A DNA stretch of 43,554 nt, taken from Bacteroidota bacterium (lineage in GTDB: Bacteria > Bacteroidota > Bacteroidia > Flavobacteriales > Flavobacteriaceae). Location of the stretch: assembly GCA_023386585.1 (NCBI GenBank), contig JAEWJM010000008.1, positions 1-43,554 of the forward strand, given 5' to 3'. The notes beneath the pieces were generated by a model. The model did not search any database, was not told where the DNA came from, and worked only from the letters and a program-made list of their open reading frames with translations. Positions 8,315-16,608 of the stretch are shown here, in pieces. The translations under genes were made by a program, and so were the position numbers. Each line of letters opens with the position of its first letter. Within the stretch, counting starts at the first letter, position 1.

Positions 8315-8330
8315 TTTGAAAGACCTTTGT
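8315..8330 (+). promoter_or_regulatory. Promoter element of the HMA/DUF3347/oxidase unit, copy 2 of the shared motif
   Basis: TTTGAAAGACCTTTGT matches the copA element at 5758-5773 at 14 of 16 positions. It lies 44 nt before the probable start of the small HMA gene at 8375, so the two transcription units probably share a regulator. Confidence 0.5.
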
Positions 8331-8374
8331 ATGGAAATAACGTACCCAATACTCAACCTTTAAATATTGTAAAA

Positions 8375-8608
8375 ATGGAAAATACGAACAAAAGTTTTGA
8401 ATTTAGGACCAACATCAACTGCGGCGGATGCATTTCAAAGGTGACACCTTTTTTGGATGCAGCCAAGGGAATCTCCGACTGGAAAGTGGACACCGATAAC
8501 AAGGACAAGATCCTTTCGGTGACATCAGAGGGAATTACACAAAAGGAAATTATAGCGACAGTTGAAAAAGCAGGCTTCAAAATCGAACCGATAACCCAAT
8601 TAAAATAG
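8375..8608 (+). CDS. Small HMA-domain protein, probable copper chaperone
   Basis: 77 residues from the ATG at 8375. The frame is open back to 8228, but the extra 49 residues have no domain and would cover the putative promoter at 8315-8330, so I choose the internal start. The protein is a single HMA fold with NCGGC (C16, C19), a helix, strands, and the usual closing segment KAGF near 67-70. It has no signal peptide and so probably acts in the cytoplasm, passing Cu(I) to CopA or to the regulator (inference). Its stop is 2 nt before the next gene, which indicates tight co-transcription. Confidence 0.85.
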   Translation: MENTNKSFEFRTNINCGGCISKVTPFLDAAKGISDWKVDTDNKDKILSVTSEGITQKEIIATVEKAGFKIEPITQLK

Positions 8609-8610
8609 TC

Positions 8611-9051
8611 ATGAAAAATTTATTTTTTGCACTGGCAATTACGCTGTTTGGCACTTCAGCGATTGCACAAAACACAGACGCACTTCTTGGTAAGTACATA
8701 GCTGTAAAAGACGCGCTCATAACCGGAAACAGCAAAACCGTGTCGGAAGAGCTTGCTGAATTTCATCAGGCGATCAAGGACGAAGCTGTCTTTGAGCAGA
8801 AAGCTGATCTGCTTCGCGCGACCGAAGCGATGCTTAAAGGTGCAACCATCGAAAAACAAAGAGCAGCATTTAACAATGTTTCAACCACAATGTGGAAACT
8901 GGTCGATACAGAGCGTAAAGGCGCTGCACCCGTATATTACCAATATTGCCCAATGAAAAAAGCGTATTGGATCAGCAACGAAAAAGAGATAAAAAATCCA
9001 TACTATGGCGCAGCAATGCTGAATTGCGGCAGCGTCGAAGAAATTAAATAA
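8611..9051 (+). CDS. DUF3347 periplasmic protein, copper-associated
   Basis: 146 residues. A signal peptide (MKNLFFALAITLFGTSAIAQ) precedes a helical region. The C-terminus carries the DUF3347 signature: YYQYCPMKKAYWIS, then IKNPYYGAAMLNCGSV. The conserved CPM and MLNCG motifs offer Cys and Met ligands for Cu(I). DUF3347 occurs as a stand-alone periplasmic protein and as an appendage of CusB-type efflux proteins in Bacteroidetes. Here it lies between the small HMA protein and the multicopper oxidase. A copper-holding or delivery role in the periplasm is inferred from domain and context. Confidence 0.88.
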   Translation: MKNLFFALAITLFGTSAIAQNTDALLGKYIAVKDALITGNSKTVSEELAEFHQAIKDEAVFEQKADLLRATEAMLKGATIEKQRAAFNNVSTTMWKLVDTERKGAAPVYYQYCPMKKAYWISNEKEIKNPYYGAAMLNCGSVEEIK

Positions 9052-9081
9052 GCAATTGCTTACAACCAGATAAACATTAAA

Positions 9082-11337
9082 ATGCGAACTCCGAGATTGA
9101 CCTATAACAAATTGCTGATTTTGATCGGTTTTGTACTGTTGACCGGCATTTCGACCGCACAGAAACTAGTTCATTACGACTTATACGTAAAAGATACGCT
9201 GGTCAATTATGCCGGCAAGCCAAAAAGGGCAATTGCGGTCAATGGGCAAATTCCGATGCCGACTTTGGAATTTACCGAAGGCGATACGGCCGAAATTGTG
9301 GTGCACAATCAACTGAAGGAAGGAACTGCGCTGCACTGGCACGGAATATTTCTGCCCAACAAGGAAGACGGGATTCCGTTTCTTACCCAGCGGCCGATCG
9401 CGCCGGGCGATTCCTATACATACCGTTTTCCGATTATCCAGAACGGCACGCACTGGTATCATTCGCATTCCGGATTGCAGGAACAGATAGGAATGCATGG
9501 CAGCTTTATCATAAATAAGCGGAAAGACGACAAAACGTTCCGCAAAAGCATTGACGATTTGCCCACGATTCCGCTCATTCTCAGTGAATGGACGAACATC
9601 GACCCAAACAACATCCATCGGATGCTGAGCAACGCCAGCGATTGGTTTGCCATAAAAAAAGGTGCAACGCAGAGTTATGCCGAGGCGATCCGAACGGGGC
9701 ATTTCAAGACGAAACTTACCAACGAATGGAAACGCATGATGGCAATGGACGTGAGCGATGTTTACTACGACCAGGTGCAGATCAACGGCAACATGGCTTC
9801 GGATCTGCAAGCGATTGGCGGCAGGCTACTGCGTGGCGGAGACAAGGTTCGGTTGCGGATTGCCAACGGTGGAGCCTCATCGTACTTCTGGCTGCGCTAC
9901 GGCGGTGGAAAAATAACGGTGGTTGCCAGTGACGGAAACGATGTCGAACCGGTTGAAGTTGACCGGCTGCTCATTGCGGTATCGGAAACTTATGACGTCG
10001 TAGTTACGATTCCCGAAGACGAAAAAGCATATGAGTTTATGGCCACAACGGAAGACCGGACGCGATCGGCGAGCTTGTTTATTGGTAAGGGAACCAAAAT
10101 ACCGATCGCACCATTGCCACGACTTAAGTATTTCGAAGGGATGCAGATGATGAACGACATGATGAAAATGAATGGCGACCTTGACGATATGGGAATGAGC
10201 ATGAGCCTGAATAAAATGGACATGAACACCGTGATGTATCCGGAAATAACAGGTGCAGACCCGAACTCAGGAAGCAACGAAATGACTATGGCCGAAACCT
10301 CCGGAGACAACAATCCTGCGGAAAACATTGTGACGTTGAACTATTCGATGCTGAAATCGCCGTCCGAAACCGTGCTCCCGAAAGACGCACCGGTACGGGA
10401 ACTCGAATTTACCCTTACCGGAAACATGAACCGCTATGTGTGGAGCATGGACAATCGGGTTCTTTCCGAAACGGATAAAATACCGGTAAAAAAAGGAGAA
10501 ATTCTGAGGATAACGCTTCACAACAATTCAATGATGCGCCATCCGATGCACCTTCACGGATTTGACTTCAGGCTCTTGAACGAGCACGGTAAAAATGCAC
10601 CGCTGAAAAACGTCGTGGACATTATGCCGATGGAAACCGATACGATCGAATTCCACGCAAACACCGAAGGCGACTGGTTTTTCCACTGTCACATCCTTTA
10701 CCATATGATGTCGGGGATGGACCGCGTATTTGCTGTCGGCGACTACAAGAATCCCAATTTAGCGGACAAGGAAATGGCATATAAGATGCTGCAGCGTGAA
10801 AGCAATATGACTCATTTCACTCTTCAAAACGACTTCGCAACCAACGGAAACGACGGCGAAGCCATGCTGATGAATGCACGCTGGAGCCTGCGTTCCGAAT
10901 GGCGGCTCGGATACAATGACATACACGGGTATGAAGTGGAAACGCACCTTGGCCGTTATTTAGGGAAAAACCAATGGCTGATGCCTTTCATCGGATTTGA
11001 CTGGCGCTACCGGAAAATGGGCATCGATGTGCAGGAAAAGAACCTGTTCGGACAAATCAATAAAAAAGATGTCAGGCATGCGTTCAGTGCGGGAATTGTG
11101 GCCACATTACCGATGCTGGTCAATTTCCAGGCGGAGATTTACCACGACGGGATTGTGAAGCTGTCGCTGATGCGGGAAGACATTCCGGTTTCGAAACGGA
11201 TCAGGGCCGGATTTATGATCAATACCGACAAAGAATATATGGTTGACCTGCGTTACATCCTGACGCGAAACCTGGGCATTAGAACCCATTACGACAGCGA
11301 CATGGGGTTTGGCATCGGACTTTCACTAAACTATTGA
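9082..11337 (+). CDS. Multicopper oxidase (CopA/PcoA type) with a C-terminal PcoB-like outer-membrane barrel region
   Basis: 751 residues. An N-terminal signal sequence ends near residue 26 (TGISTAQ). Copper ligands are visible: HWHG near 84, HWYHSHSG near 123, HPMHLHG near 486 and HCHILYHMMSGM near 534, completing types 1, 2 and 3 sites with Met as probable axial ligand. A Met-rich stretch at about 350-395 resembles the copper-binding loops of CueO and PcoA. The oxidase ends near 555. The last 190 residues have alternating beta-strand patterns with aromatic girdles and end in Tyr, resembling PcoB/CopB outer-membrane barrels. The likely role is oxidation of periplasmic Cu(I). The fusion to a barrel-like part is unusual. 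It is the last gene of the 8375-11337 unit. Confidence 0.88.
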   Translation: MRTPRLTYNKLLILIGFVLLTGISTAQKLVHYDLYVKDTLVNYAGKPKRAIAVNGQIPMPTLEFTEGDTAEIVVHNQLKEGTALHWHGIFLPNKEDGIPFLTQRPIAPGDSYTYRFPIIQNGTHWYHSHSGLQEQIGMHGSFIINKRKDDKTFRKSIDDLPTIPLILSEWTNIDPNNIHRMLSNASDWFAIKKGATQSYAEAIRTGHFKTKLTNEWKRMMAMDVSDVYYDQVQINGNMASDLQAIGGRLLRGGDKVRLRIANGGASSYFWLRYGGGKITVVASDGNDVEPVEVDRLLIAVSETYDVVVTIPEDEKAYEFMATTEDRTRSASLFIGKGTKIPIAPLPRLKYFEGMQMMNDMMKMNGDLDDMGMSMSLNKMDMNTVMYPEITGADPNSGSNEMTMAETSGDNNPAENIVTLNYSMLKSPSETVLPKDAPVRELEFTLTGNMNRYVWSMDNRVLSETDKIPVKKGEILRITLHNNSMMRHPMHLHGFDFRLLNEHGKNAPLKNVVDIMPMETDTIEFHANTEGDWFFHCHILYHMMSGMDRVFAVGDYKNPNLADKEMAYKMLQRESNMTHFTLQNDFATNGNDGEAMLMNARWSLRSEWRLGYNDIHGYEVETHLGRYLGKNQWLMPFIGFDWRYRKMGIDVQEKNLFGQINKKDVRHAFSAGIVATLPMLVNFQAEIYHDGIVKLSLMREDIPVSKRIRAGFMINTDKEYMVDLRYILTRNLGIRTHYDSDMGFGIGLSLNY

Positions 11338-11349
11338 AAGTGGCGAATT

Positions 11350-11463
11350 GGCGTTTCAAACGAGCGGCTTAAGACATCATTTTGTTGCATTGCAGACTGC
11401 CCGCGTTAGCGATGGAAGCAGGTTGCCGTGCAACGCGTACAGCGCGGCCCGAAGGGAAACGCC
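11350..11463 (+). repeat. Flavobacterial intergenic element A, between convergent genes
   Basis: GGCGTTTC at 11350-11357 pairs perfectly with GAAACGCC at 11456-11463. Inside, GTTGC (11422-11426) pairs with GCAAC (11430-11434). The core TTAGCGATGGAAGC (11406-11419) and ACAGCG (11440-11445) recur in related form in elements B (20556-20648) and C (27738-27816). It lies between the ends of the oxidase and S24 repressor genes and may serve as a terminator or mRNA 3' end. Confidence 0.55.
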
Positions 11464-11469
11464 CAAAAT

Positions 11470-12240
11470 TTACTTACTTTTTAGTTGCTTGATCTCGCGA
11501 AGCTCATTTCGCAAATCCTGCAGCATTCCTTTTATGGTTTCGGGATTCAGGTCGTCGGGATCGTACTCTTCCATCGCGATGCTGCAGGCGTATTCCCAGA
11601 TCTCGAGGATTTCCGAATACTTGATTTCGTAGGGTTTGTAGGCGGAATTATCAGAAAGCGCGACCATCGCATTCTTGCCGTTCTTATTGAGCCGTTTGTA
11701 AACGATTCCTTCATTTCGAGTGACCAAAATATAGGTTTTGCCGTCCCTGACATCGCCGAGCTGTTCGACATAGCGCCCGATGATGAACGAAGAATCCTTG
11801 TGCGGCGGCATCGAATCGCCGCTTCCCGGGAAAGCCCTGAACTTGCCGTTGCGCAAAAACGGCAGCGAAATGTGCTGAAGGCTTTCAATGAACTCCGGAT
11901 CGGCATAACCCATGGCATAACCCATCCGCGCCTTGTGCGGAACGATCTCTATGACGTTTTCGCCTTTCAGGTCGGTTTTTACCGGAAGCAGGATGCGGTT
12001 GTCTTCGAGCTTCAGCAATTCGTCGAGTGGGACTTTACGAAGGTCAACCGACAATAAAATGTCGATGCTCACATGGTAATACCGCGCGATTTTCTGGAGC
12101 ACTTCAAGCGGCGGATCGGCCTTATTCCCTTCGTATTTCGCGTAGCGGTCACGCTGGATTTGAAGATCGGTAGCGACCTGCTGCTGCGATTTCTCGCGGC
12201 CGGTCCTGAGGTAACGGATATTATCGGCAAAGATCAACAT
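11470..12240 (-). CDS. XRE/S24 LexA- or UmuD-like transcriptional repressor
   Basis: 256 residues. The N-terminal helix-turn-helix (about 1-65, with SQQQVATDLQIQRDRYAKYE) is of XRE type. An S24 peptidase domain covers about 100-215. The catalytic pair is S143 in GDSMPP and K182 in IVYKR. The segment before the domain, where Bacteroidetes relatives usually carry an Ala-Gly cleavage site, reads KARMGYAMG, so the dipeptide is M106-G107. The C-terminal 40 residues are charged and probably helical. It is transcribed away from the Y-family polymerase gene with an 81-bp shared control region. By analogy with LexA it probably represses the polymerase genes until DNA damage triggers self-cleavage or another release. 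Confidence 0.85.
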   Translation of the reverse strand: MLIFADNIRYLRTGREKSQQQVATDLQIQRDRYAKYEGNKADPPLEVLQKIARYYHVSIDILLSVDLRKVPLDELLKLEDNRILLPVKTDLKGENVIEIVPHKARMGYAMGYADPEFIESLQHISLPFLRNGKFRAFPGSGDSMPPHKDSSFIIGRYVEQLGDVRDGKTYILVTRNEGIVYKRLNKNGKNAMVALSDNSAYKPYEIKYSEILEIWEYACSIAMEEYDPDDLNPETIKGMLQDLRNELREIKQLKSK

Positions 12241-12250
12241 ATGTTAATGT

Positions 12251-12304
12251 GAATATTTATCCCGACGAATTTAAAAAAATTTGGGAATATGCATCCTAAT
12301 TTTG
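12251..12304 (+). promoter_or_regulatory. Shared operator/promoter region of the repressor and polymerase genes
   Basis: GAATATTTATCC (12251-12262) and GAATATGCATCC (12285-12296) are direct repeats, 10 of 12 identical and 34 bp apart. The second abuts a perfect -7 box, TAATTTTG at 12297-12304, 17 nt before the polymerase start. No TTG lies at the right distance upstream. Binding of the S24 repressor here is inferred. Confidence 0.45.
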
Positions 12305-12321
12305 AAAAATAAATTTTAAAG

Positions 12322-13509
12322 ATGCAACGCTCGATCGTACACATGGACCTCGATACATTTTTTGTATCGTGCGCAAGGCTTACCAACCCAAAGCTGAACG
12401 GGATTCCGTTGATTGTCGGCGGCGGCGAAAGAGGCGTCGTGGCCGGCTGTTCGTATGAAGCGCGAAAATTCGGCGTGCATTCGGCAATGCCGATCCGGAT
12501 GGCGCTGCGGCTGTGCCCTCAGGCGAAGATCATCAAGGGCGACATGGAACTGTTTTCAAATAAGTCGCATGAAGTCACCCAAATCATTGAAGAAAAAGCG
12601 CCCGTCGTCGAAAAGGCGAGCATCGACGAGTTTTACCTTGACATCACGGGAATGGACCGTTTTTTCGGTTGCTATAAATGGACGAACGAGCTTTCGGAAA
12701 CCATTACGAGGGAAACCGGACTCCCAATAAGTTTCGCGTTGTCGGTCAACAAAACGGTTTCGAAAATCGCGACCGGCGAAGGCAAGCCAAAAGGCAATCT
12801 CGAAGTTCCGGAATCAATGGTACGGCCGTTCCTGAATCCGCTGTCGATCCGAAAAATCCCGATGGTAGGCGAAGTGACTTTCAACCTTTTATCGCGAATC
12901 GGCATCCGGAACATCCAGACGCTCGCCGAAATGCCGGCGCTGTACCTGCAGAAGATGATCGGCAAGAACGGACTCGAATTGTGGAAAAAGGCAAACGGAA
13001 TCGACAATTCGCCGGTTGAGCCTTATACCGAGCGAAAATCAATTTCGACCGAACATACTTATTTGCAGGATACGATCGATATCGTGAAAATGAAGTCGCT
13101 GCTCATCGGAATGACCGAGCAGCTCGCTTTTCAGCTCCGATCCGAGGAATGGCTGACATCGACCGTTGCGGTGAAAGTGCGCTACGCCAATTTCGACACC
13201 GAAAGTATGCAGTGCAGGATTCCCTATACTTCGTGCGATCACATCCTGCTGAAACACGTCACGGCGCTATTTGAAAAGCTCTACAAAAGGCGAATGCGGA
13301 TACGGCTGGTCGGCGTGAGGTTCAGCGGCCTGGTTCGCGGAACGTACCAGATCAATATGTTCGAGGACACGGTCGAAATGATGCAGCTTTACCAGGCGAT
13401 GGACAAACTCAAGAAACGCTACGGCTTTGATTCGGTAACGCGCTGCGCGGGAACCATCTTGAAGTCGAAAATGCCGGTCGGACTCAAATCTGCTTCTGAA
13501 CAATCGTGA
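12322..13509 (+). CDS. dinB: Y-family DNA polymerase (DinB-like), translesion synthesis
   Basis: 395 residues, about the usual DinB length. Catalytic motifs are HMDLDTFFVSC (D9, with F14 as probable steric gate) and SIDEFYLD (D102, E103). The palm, the Tyr/Arg motif CSYEARKFGV and the helix-hairpin-helix region (LLSRIGIRNIQTLAEMP) follow, then the little-finger domain. QINMF near residue 354 resembles a sliding-clamp-binding motif. The role is copying across damaged bases. It is divergent from the S24 repressor and ends 3 nt before the DnaE-like gene, so the two polymerases are almost certainly co-expressed. No RecA-like ImuA gene lies nearby. Confidence 0.92.
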   Translation: MQRSIVHMDLDTFFVSCARLTNPKLNGIPLIVGGGERGVVAGCSYEARKFGVHSAMPIRMALRLCPQAKIIKGDMELFSNKSHEVTQIIEEKAPVVEKASIDEFYLDITGMDRFFGCYKWTNELSETITRETGLPISFALSVNKTVSKIATGEGKPKGNLEVPESMVRPFLNPLSIRKIPMVGEVTFNLLSRIGIRNIQTLAEMPALYLQKMIGKNGLELWKKANGIDNSPVEPYTERKSISTEHTYLQDTIDIVKMKSLLIGMTEQLAFQLRSEEWLTSTVAVKVRYANFDTESMQCRIPYTSCDHILLKHVTALFEKLYKRRMRIRLVGVRFSGLVRGTYQINMFEDTVEMMQLYQAMDKLKKRYGFDSVTRCAGTILKSKMPVGLKSASEQS

Positions 13510-13512
13510 ATT

Positions 13513-16500
13513 ATGTACCTGAATTGCCATTCCTTTCATTCGTTGCGCTACGGAACGATTCCGATACAGGACCTGGTGCGTCAGGCGGCGGAATCGGGAA
13601 TCACTGCATTGGCGCTGACCGACATTAACACGGTAACCGGAATTTACGAGTTTGCACAGGCTTGCGACGAGAAAAAGATCCAGCCGCTCGTGGGGATCGA
13701 ATTCCGCCAGGACAACCGGCTGAATTTTATCGGAATCGCCAAAAACCGTTTGGGAATTGCCGAAATGAACCGCATCATTACGCGGCATAACCTGGAAGGA
13801 ACGCCACTACCCGATCATGCGCCCGACCTGGATCACGTTTTTGTGATCTATCCGATCGAAAACAGACCTGATGAACTGAAAGAGCATGAGTTTATCGGGA
13901 TTCGGGCCGAACAGCTGACGCGGCTTTACGACCCGGAACTGAAAAGCCGCATCCACAAGATGGCCGTGCTGCAGCCGGTTACCTTCCGTACCAAAAAAGA
14001 GTTCAATCTTCATAAGATCCTGCGGGCAATCGACCTGAATATTATTGGATCAAAGCTTACTCCTTCCGATTATTGCCGGCCGTCGGAAGTGATGATTTCA
14101 CCCGCCAGATTGCTCGAAAAGTTCAGCCATTACCCGCAAATCATCCGCAATACCGAAATGATAATTGCCAATTGCCGTTTTGAATTCGATTTCGGTACGC
14201 CAAAAAACAAAAAGCACTTTACCGAAAACCGCGAATCGGATCTAAAACTGCTGACGCGGCTGGCTTATGAAGGAATGGAAAAGCGTTACGGAAGTGACAA
14301 CCAACAGGCAAAAGCGCGAATTGCAAAGGAACTTAAGGTAATCGACCAGCTTGGTTTCAGCGGATATTTCCTGATCACGTGGGACATTACGCAGTACAGT
14401 ACGAGCCAGGGATTTTTGCACATCGGCCGTGGAAGCGGCGCCAACAGCATTGTGGCTTATTGCCTGAGAATCACTGACATTTGCCCGCTTGAGCTCGACC
14501 TTTATTTCGAGCGCTTTCTGAACCTCAACAGAAAGACGCCGCCGGATTTCGATATTGACTGGTCGTGGAAGGAACGCGATACGATTCTCAAGTACATTTT
14601 TGATAAATATGGCGCCGATCACGTAGCCTTTTGCGGAACGAACGTCGAATTCAAATACCGGTCGATTTTTCGCGAGGTCGGAAAAGTTTTCGGACTTCCA
14701 AAGGAAGAACTCGATGCGCTGGCATTGAATCCGATGGCAAATCACGATAAGAATCGTGTGGTGAAAAAAGTGCAGGAATACGGGATGCTGCTCGAGAAAT
14801 ACCCGAACCAGCGAAGCATGCATTCGTGCGGAATCCTGATTTCCGAAGATCCGATAACCGATTTTACCTCCCTTGAAATGCCGCCAAAAGGATTTCCGAT
14901 CGTGCAGTTTGACATGCATGTCGCTGAAAAAATCGGGTTTGAAAAATTCGATATCCTGAGCCAGCGCGGCATCGGCCATATCGACGAGACCGTAAAGCTG
15001 ATCGAATACAACCGCGGGATAAAAGTTGACATCCGGGACACGCGCATTTCAAAAGATGAAGCGAAATGCAACGAATTCCTTGGCCGCGGAAAAACGATCG
15101 GTTGCTTTTATATCGAAAGTCCGGCCATGCGCGGGCTGCTGCGACGGCTCAAATGCGACAATTATAAAGTCCTCGTGGCCGCATCGTCGATCATTCGTCC
15201 CGGAGTTGCGCAAAGCGGAATGATGAAGGAATACATTTTCAGGCACAATTATCCCGACCGGTTTGAATATTTCCATGATGTATTCAAGGAACAGCTTGGC
15301 GAAACGTACGGAATCATGGTCTATCAGGAAGATGTGATCAAGATCGCGCTGCATTTTGGCGGACTCGATCCGGCGGATGGCGATATCCTTCGGCGGGCGA
15401 TGAGTGGAAAAGGAAGGTCGCTCCAGGCGCTGCAAAAGGTGAAGGACAAATATTTTGAGTGTTGCGCCCAAAAAGGACATCCGTTGAAACTGAGCGAGGA
15501 AGTCTATCGACAGATTGAATCGTTTGCGGGTTATTCGTTTTGCAAGGCGCATTCGGCTTCCTACGCCGTGGAAAGCTACCAAAGCCTTTATCTGAAAGCA
15601 TATTATCCGGTCGAATTCATGACCGCCGTGATCAATAATTTCGGTGGATTTTATCGGACTGAAGTCTACATTCACGAAGCACGGATGTCGGGAGCCGCAA
15701 TCCACAATCCGTGCGTCAACAAAAGCCTTTACCAAACGACTGTGTACGGCAACGATATCTATCTCGGTTTCCAACACCTGAAAAGCCTCGAAGCCCGAAT
15801 TGCCGAAGCGATCGTTTCGAATCGGCGCGCCAATGGCGAATATGAGTCGCTTGCCGATTTCATCAATCGCATCCCGGTTGGGCTGGAAACGATCCAGATC
15901 CTGATTTTCATCGGCGCGTTTCGGTTTACCGGAAAAACAAAGAATGAACTCATCGTCGAATCGCGGCTGCTGCTGGTGAATTACCGGCCCGAAAACCGCA
16001 ACCTGACGCTTTTGCAGGAACCTTTCAGGGAATTCAAGCTGCCGAGGTTGGAGCGCGATCCGTTTGAAGATGCGTTCGACGAGATCGAGCTGCTCAACTT
16101 CCCGGTATCGTGCTCGCCATTCGATTTGCTGCAGACAAAATACCGCGGCGATATCATGGCAAAAGATCTTGTGAACTACCATAAGAAAACGGTAAAGATG
16201 CTGGCGTACCTGATTTCACGCAAACACGTTCCGACAAAATCGGGAACGATGTATTTCGGGACCTGGATCGATGCGGAAGGCGAATATTTCGATACGGCGC
16301 ATTTTGCCAATTCGCTCGAAAAATATGATTTTCAAGGCGGCGGATGCTATTTGTTGCTCGGCACTGTTGAAGTTGATTACCACTTCCCTACCATTACAAT
16401 CAGCAAAATGGCCAAAATGCCTTTTATTCCCGACCCGCGGTATTCAAACGACAAAGACAGGCAGCGGAACACCGAGCGCAATTTTCGCGAAGATGTCAGC

Positions 16501-16566
16501 ATGACTTTCCGGGAGCCGTATCCGCAAGAACACGAAATTGGCCTGCCGCGATACAAAATGAAATGA
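13513..16566 (+). CDS. dnaE2: DnaE-family (DnaE2-like) DNA polymerase III alpha subunit, probably error-prone
   Basis: 1017 residues, shorter than replicative DnaE of this phylum and close to DnaE2 lengths. The N-terminal PHP domain begins CHSFHSLRYG and has TDIN where active PHP nucleases have TDH, so metal binding is probably lost. Catalytic aspartates are D347 and D349 in PDFDID and D480 in KFDILSQRG. Helix-hairpin-helix and OB-fold segments follow toward the C-terminus (GTMYFGTWIDAEGEYFDT near 910). It starts 3 nt after the Y-family gene, so translation is probably coupled. The pair behind an S24 repressor looks like an inducible mutagenesis cassette. The alternative is a second general-purpose alpha subunit. 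Confidence 0.88.
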   Translation: MYLNCHSFHSLRYGTIPIQDLVRQAAESGITALALTDINTVTGIYEFAQACDEKKIQPLVGIEFRQDNRLNFIGIAKNRLGIAEMNRIITRHNLEGTPLPDHAPDLDHVFVIYPIENRPDELKEHEFIGIRAEQLTRLYDPELKSRIHKMAVLQPVTFRTKKEFNLHKILRAIDLNIIGSKLTPSDYCRPSEVMISPARLLEKFSHYPQIIRNTEMIIANCRFEFDFGTPKNKKHFTENRESDLKLLTRLAYEGMEKRYGSDNQQAKARIAKELKVIDQLGFSGYFLITWDITQYSTSQGFLHIGRGSGANSIVAYCLRITDICPLELDLYFERFLNLNRKTPPDFDIDWSWKERDTILKYIFDKYGADHVAFCGTNVEFKYRSIFREVGKVFGLPKEELDALALNPMANHDKNRVVKKVQEYGMLLEKYPNQRSMHSCGILISEDPITDFTSLEMPPKGFPIVQFDMHVAEKIGFEKFDILSQRGIGHIDETVKLIEYNRGIKVDIRDTRISKDEAKCNEFLGRGKTIGCFYIESPAMRGLLRRLKCDNYKVLVAASSIIRPGVAQSGMMKEYIFRHNYPDRFEYFHDVFKEQLGETYGIMVYQEDVIKIALHFGGLDPADGDILRRAMSGKGRSLQALQKVKDKYFECCAQKGHPLKLSEEVYRQIESFAGYSFCKAHSASYAVESYQSLYLKAYYPVEFMTAVINNFGGFYRTEVYIHEARMSGAAIHNPCVNKSLYQTTVYGNDIYLGFQHLKSLEARIAEAIVSNRRANGEYESLADFINRIPVGLETIQILIFIGAFRFTGKTKNELIVESRLLLVNYRPENRNLTLLQEPFREFKLPRLERDPFEDAFDEIELLNFPVSCSPFDLLQTKYRGDIMAKDLVNYHKKTVKMLAYLISRKHVPTKSGTMYFGTWIDAEGEYFDTAHFANSLEKYDFQGGGCYLLLGTVEVDYHFPTITISKMAKMPFIPDPRYSNDKDRQRNTERNFREDVSMTFREPYPQEHEIGLPRYKMK

Positions 16567-16567
16567 A

Positions 16568-16594
16568 AAAGTCCGCCGAAGCGGACTCAAAAAA
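16568..16594. terminator. Bidirectional hairpin terminator between dnaE2-like and SIMPL genes
   Basis: GTCCGC (16571-16576), loop CGAA, GCGGAC (16581-16586). An A run precedes it and a second A-rich run follows, so it could act for the minus-strand gene ending at 16609 and, more weakly, for the plus-strand gene ending at 16566. Confidence 0.7.
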
Positions 16595-16608
16595 ATAAAT
16601 CAAAATGA

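Noticed and set aside
8228..8374. 49-residue N-terminal extension of the small HMA protein
   Set aside because: It lies over the putative promoter motif at 8315-8330, and the HMA fold starts only after the ATG at 8375.
11470..12240. Prophage repressor
   Set aside because: No integrase, phage structural genes or attachment sites are nearby; the adjacent polymerases point to an SOS-type cassette.
15049..16182. 377-residue open frame antisense to the DnaE-like gene
   Set aside because: It has no recognisable domain and lies wholly inside a well-conserved polymerase gene; long antisense frames are expected from codon bias.
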